Origin: Hevea brasiliensis
Taxonomy: Eukaryota; Streptophyta; Magnoliopsida; Malpighiales; Euphorbiaceae
Reading direction: 5' to 3'
DNA length: 64,000 nt
Assembly (NCBI RefSeq): GCF_030052815.1
Contig: NC_079505.1
Span: forward strand, 28,954,992 to 29,018,991
This document shows positions 12,396 through 25,900 of the stretch, one piece after another. A program made the translations under genes and the position numbers. Positions within the stretch are counted from its first letter, which is position 1. Each line of letters begins with the position of its first letter. The notes below the pieces were generated by a model. It saw only the letters and a program-made list of their open reading frames with translations. It did no database searches and was not told the DNA's origin.

Positions 12396-12531
12396 AGTCT
12401 TGAGACTTAGTGGGAGTCCAGACCGCATACTGAGTGAGCCATCATATCTGCACTGAGAGTTCAGAGTCACCTCACATTTCAGTGCATTTGGTAGGACATT
12501 AGGCCATCTGGGATATTTTGATATTTTGCCA

Positions 12532-12546
12532 TTTTGTATTTTGTAA
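12532..12546 (+). terminator. possible plant poly(A) far-upstream element
   Basis: TTTTGTATTTTGTAA resembles plant far-upstream polyadenylation elements and lies ~140 bp after the two-stem fold. The same word is at 30471-30485 in the other LTR. Assignment is by resemblance only. Confidence 0.3.
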
Positions 12547-12966
12547 ACTTTTGTTATGTACATTATAAACTCATGTAATCATACTTTTCTTTGTAATTAT
12601 CTATGGTGTTGAGAAATAAATATGAGTGTTTCTCATTGAATTTGTTATGATATGAGATGAATGAATATTTTGTGATATTGAATTGAATTGAGAAATTGTT
12701 GAGAATATATTGTAGGTTGATTGAGAATAAGGTGATGATATTATTGGGAGTGTTTTTAACAGGTTCAGAAGAACTGTTTTTCCAATTTATAGCCGGCACT
12801 CTGCCGGATTTTCTATAAAATTTGCGAAAAATTTAGTTTTATCAAAATTATAAATAAATGAATTAAAAAGGATTAATTTAAATTGAAACATGAATTGGTG
12901 TTAGACACCTTTGAGTGGCATAACTTGCTCGGCTACATGTAGGCGGGTAAGGGGTGTCACATTTAG

Positions 12967-12976
12967 TGTATCGAGC
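12967..12976 (+). promoter_or_regulatory. gypsy A primer-binding site, damaged
   Basis: Reads TGTATCGAGC in place of TGGTATCAGAGC, five bases after the LTR end. A G is missing from TGG, and CAG is reduced to CG. Confidence 0.75.
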
Positions 12977-13086
12977 ATCGGTTTAGGCGTTTACAGGCCT
13001 AGATAGAGTACATACCATTGCATTGCATTTGTAAATGTTGAGGTGACAACGATGCGATCTGTTTGTCTTCTTATTTTGAATAGGAC

Positions 13087-14270
13087 ATGGATCCTACTTA
13101 GCAAGAGCGATTGATGAAGAGGTGGAAGTCATGCTCCACCAAGGGTGAGTCTGAGGCGGGGAGAATCTGCTCCACCGGTGAAGCACTGCTCAACCTCGGT
13201 TTGCTCTATTCCGACCAAATGGCCGAGTTCTATCGGCAAATGATGGGGCAATTCCACCACCACAACCACGACCACAACCTCCACCGGCCCATGAAGTCCC
13301 ATTTGGAGAAATTATGAAAACATGGGGTGTAGACTTCTTTGGAAAAAGGGAGGATGATCCATGGCTGCAAAAATTGGTTGGACGAGAACCATCAGTCTTG
13401 AAGCAGCTAAAGCGCACCTGAGCGGAACCTAGTGGAGTCTTTGTGTCCCTACTTCAAGATAGCGCATATCGGTGGTGGGACACGATGGTAACGGTGAGTG
13501 CTGTCTGAGCAGATCACACAGGAATTCTTCCTTGCGAGTTCGGGAAGAAATATATTAGCAAGGTGTATTTAGAGGAGCGAAGAAGGAATTTATCGATGCA
13601 GAGGCAGACGGTTGTCGGTGGTGAGTATGGCGTGAATTTGTCGGTGGCCGGTATGGGAGGAGATAGTCCCTCTGAGGCGAGAGAGGTGTAAGCGGTTTGA
13701 GGAAGGGCTCAATGACAACATCAAAGTCATGATCACAACACTGAAATTACGGATTTTTCTAAAGCGGTGGATCTTTGCATTAAAAGTGGAAAGGGTTAGA
13801 ATCAATGAGCAAAATAGAAGGAAAGGCAGCGAGAAGAGAGGTCAAGGGTCGAGTCAGTGCATTCTCTGCTCCCAAAGAAGAACAGTAAGGGTCCTCTTGC
13901 TCAGAGCTCAGGACCACCACAGGGTCAGGGTCAGTCTCAGGGGCCCAGACCACAGTTTACACCTAGGAGAGGCTAGTCCACACCATCAGTGGGTAGCTCT
14001 CCAGGGACGGTGTTCAGGGGACCCCCTGCATCTTACCTTGTCAATCTTGTCGGAAGTGGCATAAGAAGTGTTGGTGAGTGGCCGGTGCATGCTTACGGTG
14101 TGGATCGGCGAACATCAGATCAAGAATTGTCAGAAGAGGACTACTCATTGCTCCAACACAAGCGCGAACTGCTCCTGCACCACAAAGGGGTAGGAAACAC
14201 AGTAAACCTAAAGCGGTGGTCCATCAGAGGCACTGCATCTGAGTCAGCGAGAGGCGGACACTAGAATACC
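13087..14270 (+). pseudogene. gag: gypsy A gag, broken
   Basis: Probable start ATG 13087 (MDPT), about 125 bp after the LTR. Pieces in shifting frames match Tekay-like gag: AYRWWDTM (about 13468-13490), EERRR with FI (about 13575), a RFEEGLNDNIKVMITTL stretch (about 13696-13745), GSSPGTVFRGPPASY, then a Cys-X2-Cys-X3-His-type knuckle (PCQSCRKWHKKCW, about 14038-14076) and a second C-LRC-GSAN knuckle near 14090-14125. Frameshifts are dense. Gag forms the particle and binds RNA. Confidence 0.8.
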
Positions 14271-14289
14271 AGCCGGGGCTTATGCCATG

Positions 14290-14800
14290 AGCTCGGGAGG
14301 AGCAAGATGCCGGATGTCATCGAGTGCGTTTTCCCTCTACAACACTTTTGTACATGCATTGGTGGATCCGGGATCCACTCATTCCTACATTTGCATCAAA
14401 CTACCCATAGAGAGGAGTTCGGTGAGGAGAGTGATCAAGACATTACGGTCACAAATCCACTAGGCCACGATGTGGTAGTGAATAAGGTGTATAAGCGTTG
14501 CCATTGAGAATTCGGTATGAATTCTCAGCGGACCTAATTGAATTGCCCTTCCACGAGTTTGGCGTGATTTTGGGAATGGGTGGTTATCACGTCATCGGGC
14601 AATAGTTGATTGCAAATTGAAGAGGATTTCTCTGAAAACTTACGAGGGTAATGAGATCAACATTGTGGGTGAAAGGAATGATTTCCTATCAATGTTTCGA
14701 CCACGATTGCAAGAAGATTGATGAGAAAGTGTGAAGCTTACCTAGCACCGTGGTTGATACTAGGTAAGCTAAGCCAAACTTGTGTGATATACCCACGATA
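14290..14800 (+). pseudogene. gypsy A protease region, broken
   Basis: The aspartic-protease active site is readable as ALVDPGSTHSY at about 14358-14390, in the usual gypsy form. It is followed by an HDVVVNKVYKRC stretch (about 14466-14505), then ELPFHEFGVILGMGW-like codons ending in the W-L/RHRAIVDC motif near 14576-14615. All motifs are present and in order, but in several frames. The protease releases gag and pol proteins. Confidence 0.8.
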
Positions 14801-14879
14801 GAGACTTCCCGGATGTGTTTCTGAGGAGTTGCCTAGTTTACCACGAAAGGAAGTCGAGTTTGCTATTGAGGTAATCAAG

Positions 14880-15735
14880 TCTGACACCCATTTCTATTGC
14901 TCCTTATAGGATGGCACCTTTGAATTGAGGAGTTGAAAATTCGGTTGCAAGAGTTGCTTGATAAAGGGGTTCATCGCTTGATGTGTCACCATGGGGAGCT
15001 CGGTGCTATTTGTGAAAAGAAGGATGAAACCTTGAGATTGTGTATTGATTCTTGGCGGTTGAATAAAGTAGCGTAAAGAATAAATATCCATTGCCCGAGT
15101 GTGATCTGTTTGATCGGTTGAAGGGAGCTGGTGTATTTTGAAAATTGATCTCGGATCGAGGTATCATCGATTGAGGGTAAAGGATGCGATGTGTCAAAAG
15201 CGTATTCAAAACCCGGTATGGGCACTATGAATTTCTAGTGATGCCGTTTGGGTTAACAAATGCACGGCGGCATTTATGGACCTTATGAACCGTATCTTCC
15301 ATCCATACTTAGATCGGTTTGTAGTGGTCTTTATTGATGATATTCGGTGTATTCCAAGACCAGGGAAGAACATGATGAACATTTGAGGATTGTTCTGCAA
15401 ACCCTGCGAGAAAAGAAGCTGTATGCTAAGTTGTCCAAGTGTGATTTTTGGATGAGTGAGATCTCCTTTCTTGGACACATAGTGTCGGTTTGAGAGGATT
15501 AGAGTAGATCCCAAAAGATAGAAGCGGTGATGGAATGGAAGCCTCCTAGAAATACAAGCGAGGTCGAAGTTTCTTGGGGCTATTTGGATATTCTGAAGAT
15601 TTGTGAATGGGTTCTTTCTTATAATTTGCTCCAATGACCAAGTTGTTGCATAAGAATGTGAAATTTGGTGGAGCGACAAGTGCCAAGCTAGTTTTGAGAG
15701 GCTAAAGGCTATGTTGTGAAGCACCGGTGTTAACA
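14880..15735 (+). pseudogene. gypsy A reverse transcriptase, broken
   Basis: Motifs in order: LQELLDKG (about 14948), LRLCID then RRLNK-like codons (about 15030-15070), YHEF-like [15 protein letters not shown] (about 15218-15263) and the catalytic FIDD at about 15330-15341, after which ILVYSKT is shifted (ATTCGGTGTAT where ATTCTGGTGTAT is expected). The SKCDFW block lies near 15440. The copy has many single-base losses, most beside former CTG/CAG triplets. Confidence 0.85.
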
Positions 15736-15739
15736 CGGC

Positions 15740-16125
15740 GGTGTCGGGAAAAGACTTTGTGGTCTATAGTGATGCCTCGCATAATGGGCTAGGATGTGTA
15801 TTGATGCAAGAGGGGAAAGTGGTCGCCTATGCTTCCAGGTAGTTAAGGCCACATGAACAGAACTACCCTACTCATGACCTGGAGTTAGCGGCAATTATTT
15901 TCGCCTTGAAGATATGGAGGCATTACTTATATGGTGAAAAATGCTACATCTATACGGACCACAAGAGCCTAAAATACTTGCCAACCCAAAAGGAGCTCAA
16001 CCTCGAGCGGGCGATGGATTGAGTTCTGAAGGACTATGACTATGTGATTGATTATCATCACAGGAAGGCAAATGTAGTTCTTGATCCTTTAGCGGGAAGT
16101 CAGTCACGACTTTAAGATCACTCAA
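15740..16125 (+). pseudogene. gypsy A RNase H, broken
   Basis: The best preserved block of this half of pol: FVVYSDASHNGLGCVLMQEG (about 15756-15815), [27 protein letters not shown] (about 15845-15905), [20 protein letters not shown] and LNLE (about 15918-16000). Catalytic D, E and D residues are readable. A stop replaces the Gln in the SRQLRPHEQN block (CAG to TAG, about 15840). Confidence 0.85.
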
Positions 16126-16149
16126 TGCCTATCATCCTTAGCTCAAGAT

Positions 16150-16719
16150 GGAGCTATTTAATTTGAGTTGCAAGTGAGGCCAACCACCTTTCTGGCGAGA
16201 TACAAGATGGGCGGAGCGGATGAAAAACTAATGGCAATTATGGCTAAAATTCTGAGGGGAAGGCGAATATGAGGTGAAAGCGGATGGGTGTCTATACTAC
16301 GGAGGAAGAGTGTGTGTACGGATGATGGGGCGAAGACAATATTGAAGAAGCACACACTAGTGTTTATGCTATGCACAGGAGCACAAAAATGTATAATGAT
16401 TTGAAGCCTCATTATTGGTGGCACAGTATGAAGAGGATATAGTGACTATGTGACTAAGTGTTTAACATGTCGACAAGTTAAGCGAGAACATCAAGTTCCA
16501 TCGGGTTTATTCTGACCTATAACCATACTGAATGGAAATGGGGCCAGGTCACTATGGATTTTGTTAGTGGTCTACCTCTCACCCAAAGGAAGCATGATGC
16601 GGTGTGGGTGATAGTGGATAGATTAATGAAGTCGGCACATTTCTGCCGATTAGGGTGACTACTCCTTTGGAGAAGCTAAGCGAATTGTATATCGGTGAGA
16701 TAGTTAGTGCATGGAATCC
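16150..16719 (+). pseudogene. gypsy A integrase, N-terminal piece
   Basis: Zinc-finger half: KMYNDLKPHYWW-like residues (about 16388-16425) and KCLTCRQVK (about 16456-16482). The core starts with MDFVSGLPLT (about 16555), RKHDAVWVIVDRL and KLSELYIGEIV, stopping at HGIP codons. Element N1 is inserted here. The reading continues at 26816 with the PxSIIS block, so both halves flank N1 with a duplicated ATCC. Confidence 0.85.
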
Positions 16720-19700
16720 TGTCACACCCTACCCTCTGTAAGGCATAACATGATCCGTAGTATACCTAATGAATTACCAACTCCGTCTCGATAATCCATT
16801 AAATACACTACAAGGGATTTTAAAAACTTTTCTTACTTCTTTTACGATGGTGAGCACTATTTACAGTGTGAAAGACTTTGGTGAATGAAGTGAAACAACT
16901 AACTCATTTGATTTATTTGGAATATCTGTAAAAATTTTGGCAAGGTGCCATTTGTATTTTGGACAAAGCAGTTCTTGAAAACTGTAAAAAGCACTTCAAT
17001 ATATTTTCAAATCTCAACTCCAACATTTTTATCAACACAACACATTTCTCAAGTCAAATCCACGGTGATTTTCAAAGACTAAGATACAAAGATATAACAC
17101 AATTTTACAAGCCAAATAACTCATAATTATTTTACAACTTTCTTGTACAACTTAAATTTACATGCTCAAAACCAAGAACAAAATATACATACGGTGAATA
17201 TACATTCTGATTACAAAATGCCACATGTGGTATACTCACTATACCCAAAAATCTCTCTCATTGGCGATACTAGCGACCTAACTGCCTGTCTGTCTCTCTA
17301 CTGCGGCAATAAAAGCTATCATTTGAGACAATGTCTCGATGGTGCACAACATTAACCAAATACAAATTTTAAATTACAATTCATAAATCATATCAATAGT
17401 GGATACTTAAAACCATATTTAAATTCAAGACAATAAATGTCAACAAGAATTTAAACTCCATTTATTAATATCACAATAATTTTCAATAAGTCGGATCATG
17501 GTTGAATTCAATAGGCGGTATATGTCAATAAGAGTTTAAATCAATTTCACAATCTCACAATACATAATAACACAATTCGATCAAATAGCGAAGAATACAG
17601 TGTTGCCAATCTATAACACAATTTAGGCCATGACACAATTTTTCCATATATGCCGTGTTGTACACCACGACAAGACATGCTCACCCCAATAATCGAAATC
17701 AATGAGGAGGAAGCTAGCTATATAATGAGAACTCATCCATACTCACCTCGGTTTGGGAAGTCAAAGAGGGAGGAACATAATCATACTCACCGGACTAATA
17801 AGTCAAAGAGGAGGAATAATCACACTCACCCCATTAATGGAGGAGGAACATATTATCGATGTCATGCCAATTGTGAGTCAAAACAATTCCAAACATTTTA
17901 TTCAAATGATCGTAAGAATCAATAAATTTCCAAAGTTATAATTTCATTCACAAAATGGCAACACAATTCGTAATTCACTTCAATTTCCACAAAAACCATT
18001 CTGATGCTTTTCAATCAATAAGTATCCATCAAATACCATTCAAACAATTTTCTGATTTCAAACCATTCACAATGTTTTTCAATCAATAAGTGTCCACCAA
18101 ACACATTTCCACAATTTAAAACAATGATATGCAAATAGTCAATATTTATTTCCATTGAAAATAATTCAAAAGAAACAGTTGTTGTGCACAAACCTCGATG
18201 GTGTCCCCGATGCGGACTCGGTGTTTCCTTCCCTTTTCACGAGTCTTTGGTGGCGAAACACAATTTGAAGTGTTTGATTACTAATTTAAATTGTCTCTAT
18301 CGATGGTGTTTGGTAAATAATGCTGAACTCAATTATTCACTTAATCACCTAATATACCGACCCTCGTTGCGTTTTAGGTAAATTAGGTTTTAGTGTCGTT
18401 AATATGTCACATTTGATAGGTTTTAGGTTTGGTATGTTTTACCAAAGTCATTTCCATGCTTAGTGCATTTAAATGCAAATTCTTTGGATTAGGGACCTGG
18501 TTTGACCTAACAGGACGATCTAGTTCCCTCGGTTTTGGGTCTCGGTCGAAACTACAAACTTGTAGATTTAGGTCTTATGGACCGCGGTGCAAAATTTCAG
18601 GTCAATCCGAGTTAAGTAGACCGAGTTATGGTCATTACACTCTTGCTGGTCAAATGGTACCATTTTAGGTCAATTTTAGGTCAAATTGGTCAATTCTGGT
18701 TCGGCCAGTTTTTGGACCCGAACTTGTGCAAGTTGTTTGACTTGCTTATGGTCATTTCTGGGCTTTGGTGTCTTCATAAGACTTGTAGGTATGGGTCTTA
18801 ACTATTCTTGGTTAATATTTCAGGTCAATTGGACCTGGTTTGAGTGAGTTATGGACTAAACACACACAGCTGCCAAATTGGTCATTTTCAGGTCCTAATT
18901 GCACCTAATCCGAATTGGTCATTTTTAGGTCACCTTGCAAGCAGAATTTTGGCATGGTTTCTCAATGAAAGTTGGCACATTTTGTGCCTAGTTTCACCTC
19001 AAATTAGTCTCATACCAATTGAGGTTACACATTTAAGGTTATAGGCTAAAATGTGTACTGCCCTCAATATGCTTTTCACACCCCATTCAAAACACATATT
19101 TACCTTGCAAAGTTTACTTCCATACCCTACCAAATCAGTTTTGGTACATTACCAAAAGCACTTTCTACTTTACATTAACATTATATTGGGCAGATTCAAA
19201 TCAGCATCAACACACCAATATCATTCACAATTACAATTTCTAAGTACTATTACAAACACACCTAACCATTACAAATTTTACACACACTTTACAAGATCAA
19301 TCTACATACATATCATCAATCCTTCTAGGTTAATATTCTGCATACATTTCCTTCAATATATACCATTACTCAAGTGTCCCCAAGCTGCCACAAACCATTC
19401 TTCAACATCAAAGTGCCGTCCATTTTACAATTTCCCATCCAAGTGCATAAATCACCACATAAACATGAAATAATTCACTAGGTTACTAATTCATCATGAT
19501 CAACACCATTTCTCATCAATTATATGCACAAATATCTCATCAAAAACGTTACTCATGGCTGTCCAAAATGAAAACAATAATAACCCTTCAAACTCAAAAT
19601 TTTCTTTCACCAAACTAACACCCATAACATTAACATAAACTTTAACAAAGAAATTCTCAAAAATGCAAACTTACCTTTAATTGTAACTTGCTAAACCTTC

Positions 19701-20542
19701 ATCAAACTTCTCAAAATTAGTATCAATATCTTCCTTGTGATGTGTAGACAAAGTTTAATGAAGAACACTAAGAGGTTGGAGTTGAAAATGGAGAGTTAAG
19801 AAAGCTTGCATGAAAAATGGCTATGGAGTTTCCTTCACTCTTCAATTCGGCAATTTGAATGCAAATGAGGAAGATGACTTATTCAGCTGCATTTTAAGTG
19901 TACACATGTCCCACTATGTATTTAATTAATCCCCTTAGTGGTCCACTTAGTCACTTAATCATATAATAAAGTAATTATTCATTTATTCCACATTTAACCC
20001 ATAATTTCCACTATTTATTTTAGGTACCACCAATTTAATTTTTCATTTTATTTTCTAAGTGTAATACTATTTATTTTTAATGGACATTTAGGTCAAAAGA
20101 CACTTCGGGATGTCAAATGACCATAATGCCCCTGTTCGGGTGGCATTCCTGATTTTTCGGTATTACCGGGTTTTATCTGTTTTTCGATTTCTCACTTTTC
20201 TTTGTACTAATTATTTAATTTTTCTTTGATATTTCTAATGATATTTATTCTTCAACAAGGGTCTATTTATGTCCCAAAAATGTTTTCCAGGTTCCATGAT
20301 CCAGCGATCCAACGGTCCACGTAGTGACTTCAGTCTGATCACCCATCGTTAGGTTTCCCGGCTCGTTTAACTTGATCACATTTCTTTGCAATCATTTTTT
20401 CTTTGTTTTTCTTGTACTTTCTTTTCTTTTATTTCATTATTTTATGTCTCCTCACTCTCATTGAAGTGTGGTTCTAGGCATCTAATTTGTCAGGACAACA
20501 CTGGTCCTGGAGCGGCGAGCACTCAGAACTTAGGGTGTTACA
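16720..20542 (-). repeat. N1 3' LTR
   Basis: 3823 bp, near-identical to 22981-26815 apart from small indels and CAG/CTG-to-CG changes (for example 18194-18260 against 24464-24530). A 140-codon + frame at 19051-19473 is present in both LTR copies simply because they are copies; it is antisense and unsupported. Confidence 0.94.
17324..17337 (-). other. conserved LTR stem (N1 3' LTR)
   Basis: GAGACA 17325-17330 pairs with TGTCTC 17332-17337. The outer CTG/CAG pair seen in element E is replaced here by TTG and CGA. The second stem is degraded. Confidence 0.45.
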
Positions 20543-21640
20543 ATTCTCCCCCTTAAATAAATTTCGTCCACGAAATTTTGCGATAATCATCTTACAATAG
20601 TCATACGTTTATTTTCTCCTTTCTAGATGATCGTAAGACTTTTAACAATCTCATGCAATGTTTACTTTGTTTGGATAACACCAATCTCCTCTTACTATTA
20701 TGTTGTCTAATATTTCAGCTCACGTTCCTTCTTGAATGACCCTTGAGGTCATATTAGAATCATTCATCAGGCATTGGTCCTCGACCATTCTAGTCCATAG
20801 TCTTACTCACATTCGGAATATTTCTTTGTTACATATGAATTAACTGATCAAGTCTCTACTTCCATAACTCTTTTTATCTGTCAATGGTCTATAACTTACG
20901 TCCTTATGTCCTGAACTATAACCTTTCGATATTTTAACTTTTGAGTTTTAGATCCCTAAGTAGGATTTTCAAACTTATTTCTAACTATTAAATTGTCACG
21001 GCATAACTATGCCAAAGCAGATACCGTTGGCAACTATTCTCATCTAGGTGTACTATCGGTTGATGCGTAGCTCTATACAATAATCTCAAGTTAGTCTTTG
21101 TAATCTGCGACTACGTATAAACATCAAGAACATTGCATAGTTACTACTATACATCCCAATAGATCAAACTTTGTTATCTTTTTTTTTTTTTTAATTCTAT
21201 GATATTATAATCTTATTCTGATTACAATATACATTAGCTATTTCTAACAGTAACCTACTTGGCCTTATGAAGATCAATTTCATTCGCATCTTACTTTTCG
21301 TCCTCTTGCCTTACATTAAGTAAGCTCACTAATTAGCTTTATAATTTATGGTGTGTTAGAAAATACTTTTCGCCGATAAACTCTTTCAAAACTAATTTCA
21401 CTTATTATCACAATCCTTATCTTAAGGGCTAATCACTAATGCGTCAAAATTTATTCCTCTGTAAGCGAATAACAAGAACATATAGTTCTAACACTAATGT
21501 AAAAATATGAAAATTCAGTCAAACAATACATATATATATCTCGGTTGCTAATTGAGAAAGTACGCAATGATGTCAAAGTCTCAGTCTCTTTTACGTCGTA
21601 TAGCGTATACTCTCGTTGAAGCATCACCTGCTTTTGGTGA
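20543..21640 (-). other. N1 internal non-coding region replacing pol
   Basis: No pol motif in any frame. Next to the LTR is the purine tract (minus reading: AAATTTCGTGGACG, then TTTAAGGGGGAGAATTG). A T13 run lies near 21180-21193. A stretch at about 21065-21145 (TCTATACAATA, then TAATCTGCGACT and AACATTGCATAGT) resembles 43370-43450 in element D, so this tail is shared between two gag-only elements. Confidence 0.75.
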
Positions 21641-21641
21641 T

Positions 21642-22798
21642 TCACGATGAGTCGACTTCTAGGTGTACTACCCTACCTCTACCTTTGCCTCTACTAAGCG
21701 ATGGTGAACTCTTTGGGGTAGAAACTTGGGTTGATCCCTTTGGTGTAGTAAATGATCGAGAAACGACTGGATTTACACAATCCTTAGCAAAATGACCAGT
21801 CTCTCCACAATTAAAGCATGCTCCTACGGCTCTATAACATACCCCACTATGTGGTTTACCACAAGTTTCACAAAGTCGATCGACAGCGCATTTACGGGTT
21901 TCTGTTGAGTTGCTGATCGGATCGAGGTGGTTTCTGTCCAAAAGATCTATCTCTACAGGACTTCTTACTATCTCTGTCGTATCCCCCAAAGTTTTTCCTC
22001 TTTCCAGTAGGACCACTAGAACTCTGTTCTGCTGACTTTCCCTCTTTTTCTGCCTTCTCTGATTTCTTTTTCTCAAGAGCCGCTTCAGATTCAATTCTTT
22101 CTAATTCTAGTGCTTGAGAAATAAGTTCGAAGAAGTTGTTATGTTTGAATCGACCACTTGTGTCGATACTAGGCTTCAAGCCGGTTTCAAACCTCTTACA
22201 TCTCTCCCCTTTGGTAGAAAGTAGACTTCTTGCATAATGGCTTAGGCGGGAGAATTCCCTTTCATACTCGACCAGCGATGCCCCTATTTGGACTTAGGAA
22301 TTCTTGCGACCACGGTCTACATAAGCATCGGGGACATATTTTGCTGAATTCCACGAGGAAGTCATTCCATGTTAGCACTGCAGTTCTATCGGTGTGGGGA
22401 TGGTTTTCCACAGTCATAAGCATCCCCTGTAGCAAAGATCGAGTACTCAAATCTAAGCTCCTCTGTGCAATGCAGTTTCTTGAATACCCTATCCATCCTC
22501 TCTAACCATTGTTCGCCTCTAGAGGATCTCGTCCCTTGAACTCTATAGCCCCATACTTCATCAATTTGTCATATTGTCTAGCGAAGGCGTGGTTGTACCA
22601 CGGTGTCTGTATTGGGACTTGAGTAGGCACATTACCATCCATTTGTTGGAACATTGCGACCATCTGTGAGCTGACGAGCAGAAGCTGCGATGCTGCAGGG
22701 TGGTGCTCTTGAACCACGACATTATGTAGGCGGGGCATCCCCTTGCACCTCGGCCTCAATAGATTGATTGGTGAGCGATCACCCTCTTCCATAGTCAA
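21642..22798 (-). pseudogene. gag: N1 gag, frameshifted
   Basis: Begins at minus ATG 22798 or 22792 (MEEGD, the same start as element G). Blocks in order: SQMVAMFQQMDGNVPTQ, RQYDKLMKYGAIEFKG (about 22520-22570), WNDFLVEF (about 22355-22380), ISQALELERIESE (about 22070-22120), KRKNFGG, then two zinc knuckles near 21795-21870: CETCGKPHSGVC and the canonical CFNCGETGHFAKDC. An RGKGRGR basic tail follows. Two or three frameshifts separate the pieces. The intact CCHC knuckle suggests RNA-binding function was kept until recently. Confidence 0.88.
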
Positions 22799-22961
22799 TG
22801 CGAGGATTTTAGATCTCTAAACCAATAACACAAGGAGATTTCCTCCCGTTAGTGCATATTTATAATGTAATGTCTTTGTATGTATCAAACAATGATATTG
22901 AGCGGTTATCTTGTGAAGAAAGAATATTCAAATGACAGTGAAAGCAGAATTTAAAAACTTT

Positions 22962-22972
22962 GCTCGATACCA
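22962..22972 (-). promoter_or_regulatory. N1 primer-binding site, altered
   Basis: Minus reading TGGTATCGAGC, eight bases after the 5' LTR end, where element D has TGGTATCAGAGC. CAG is again read as CG. Confidence 0.85.
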
Positions 22973-22980
22973 CTAAAACA

Positions 22981-25900
22981 TGTCACACCCTACCCCTCTG
23001 TAAGGCATAACATGATCCGTAGTATACCTAATGAATTACCAACTCCGTCTCACGATAATCCATTAAATACACTACAAGGGATTTTAAAAACTTTTCTTAC
23101 TTCTTTTACGATGGTGAGCACTATTTACAGTGTGAAAGACTTTGGTGAATCAAGTGAAACAACTAACTCATTTGATTTATTTGGAATATCTGTAAAAATT
23201 TTGGCAAGGTGCCATTTGTATTTTGGACAAAGCAGTTCTCTGAAAACTGTAAAAGCACTTCAATATATTTTCAAATCTCAACTCCAACATTTTTATCAAC
23301 ACAACACATTTCTCAAGTCAAATCCACGGTGATTTTCAAAGACTAAGATACAAAGATATAACACAATTTTTACAAGCCAAATAACTCATAATTATTTTAC
23401 AACTTTCTTGTACAACTTAAATTTACAAGCTCAAAACCAAGAACAAAATATACATACGGTGAATATACATTCTGTACAAAATGCCACATGTGGTATACTC
23501 ACTATACCCAAAAATCTCTCATTGGCGATACTAGCGACCTAACTTTGCCTGTCTGTCTCTCTACTGTGACAATAAAAGCTATCATTTGAGACAATGTCTC
23601 GATGGTGCACAACATTAACCAAATACAAATTTTAAATCACAATTCTTAAATCATTTCCATAGTGGATACTTACAAACATAGTTAAATTCAAGACAAAAAA
23701 TGTCAACAAGTATTTAAACTCCATTTATTAATATCACAATTATTTTCAATATGTCAGATGATTGTTGAATTCAATAGACAGTATATGTCAATAAGAGTTT
23801 AAATCAATTTCACAATCTCACAATACATAATAACACAATTCGATCAAATAACTGAAGTATACAGTGTTGCCAATCTATAACACAATTTAGGCCATGAGAC
23901 AATTTTTCCATATATGCCTTGTTGTACACAACGACAAGACATGCTCACCCCAATAATCGAAATCAATGAGGAGGAAGCTAGCTATATAATGAGAACTCAT
24001 CCATACTCACCTCGGTGGGAAGTCAAAGAGGGAGGAACATAATCATACTCACCCGGACTAATAAGTCAAAGAGGAGGAATAATCACACTCACCCCATTAA
24101 TGGAGGAGGAACATATTATCGATGTCATGACAATTGTGAGTCAAAACAATTCCAAACATTTTATTCAAATGATCCGTAAGAATCCAATAAATTTCCAAAG
24201 TTATAATTTCATTCACAAAATGGCAACACAATTCGTAATTCACTTCAATTTACACAAAACCATTTCTGATGCTTTTCAATCAATAAGTATCCATCAAATA
24301 CCATTCAAACAATTTTTCACAGTTTCAAACCATTCACAATGTTTTTCAATCAATAAGTGTCCACCAAACACATTTCCACAATTTAAAACAATGATATGCA
24401 AATAGTCAATATTTATTTCCATTGAAAATAATTCAAAAGAAACAGTTATGTTGTGCACAAACCTCGATGATTGTCCCACGATCTGGACTCAGTGTTTCCT
24501 TCCCTTTTCTGAGTCTTTAGTAATCGAAACACAATTTGAAGTGTTTGATTACTAATTTAAACTGTCTCTATCGATGGTGTTTGGTAAATAATGCACTGAA
24601 CTCAATTATTCACTTAATCACCTAATATACCGACCCTCGTTGCGTTTTAGGTAAATTAGGTTTTAGTGTCGTTAATATGTCACATTTGATAGGTTTTAGG
24701 TTTGGTATGTTTTACCAAAGTCATTTCCTTGCTTAGTGCATTTTAATGCAAATTGCTGGATTCCGGGACACTGGTTTGACCTAACCGGACGATCTAGTTC
24801 CCTCGGTTTTCGGGTCTCGGTCAAAACTACAAACTTGTAGATTTAGGTCTTATGGACCGCGGTGCAAAATTTCAGGTCAATCCGAGTTAAGTAGACCGAG
24901 TTATGGTCATTACACTCTTGCTGGTCAAATGGTACCATTTTAGGTCAATTTTAGGTCAAATTGGTCAATTCTGGTTCGGCCAGTTTTTGGACCCGAACTT
25001 GTGCAAGTTGTTTGACTTGCTTATGGTCATTTATGGGCTTTGGTGTCTTCATAAGACTTTTAGGTATGGGTCTTAACTATTCTTGGTTAAAATTTCAGGT
25101 CAATTGGACCTGGTTTGAGTGAGTTATGGCCTAAACACTCACTGCTGCCAAATTGGTCATTTTTCAGGTCCTAATTGCACCTAATCCGAATTGGTCATTT
25201 TTAGGTCACCTTGCAAGCAGAATTTTGGTATGGTTTCTCAATGAAAGTTGGCACATTTTGTGCCTAGTTTCACCTCAAATTTGTCTCATACCAATTGAGG
25301 TTACACATTTAAGGTTATAGGCTAAAATGTGTACTGCCCTCAATATGCTTTTCACACCCCATTCAAAACACATATTTACCTTGCAAAGTTTACTTCCATA
25401 CCCTACCAAATCAGTTTTGGTACATTACCAAAAGCACTTTCTACTTTACATTAACATTATTTTGGGCAGATTCACATCAGCCTCAACACACCAATATCAT
25501 TCACAATTACAATTTCTAAGTACTATTACAAACACACCTAACCATTACAAATTTTACACACACTTTACAAGATCAATCTACATACATATCATCAATCCTT
25601 CTAGGTTAATATTCTGCATACATTTCCTTCAATATATACCATTACTCAAGTGTCCCCAAGCTGCCACAAACCATTCTTCAACATCAAAGTGCCGTCCATT
25701 TTACAATTTCCCATCCAAGTGCATAAATCACCACATAAACATGAAATAATTCACTAGGTTACTAATTCATCATGATCAACACCATTTCTCATCAATTATA
25801 TGCACAAATATCTCATCAAAAACGTGACTCATGGCTGTCCAAAATGAAAACAACAATAACCCTTCAAACTCAAAATTTTCTTTCACCAAACTAACACCCA

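Larger units (their letters stand above)
9872..12961 (+). repeat. gypsy A 5' LTR
   Basis: 3090 bp, nearly collinear with 27795-30906. Differences cluster in short GC-rich spots (9890-9930, 10070-10130, 12075-12200, 12375-12470), while AT-rich parts are almost identical. Its middle holds ~193-211-bp modules starting at CCATAA 11159, 11352 and 11563. Open frames inside (for example 11039-11458 minus) come from these modules and are not supported as genes. Confidence 0.93.

Noticed and set aside
13190..13417. Gly-rich minus frame near gypsy A gag
   Set aside because: Antisense of His/Pro-rich gag codons; no support.
19051..19473. 140-codon + frame, repeated at 25327-25749
   Set aside because: It lies antisense in both N1 LTR copies and is conserved only because the LTRs are copies. 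There is no domain, and D/E LTRs do not keep it.
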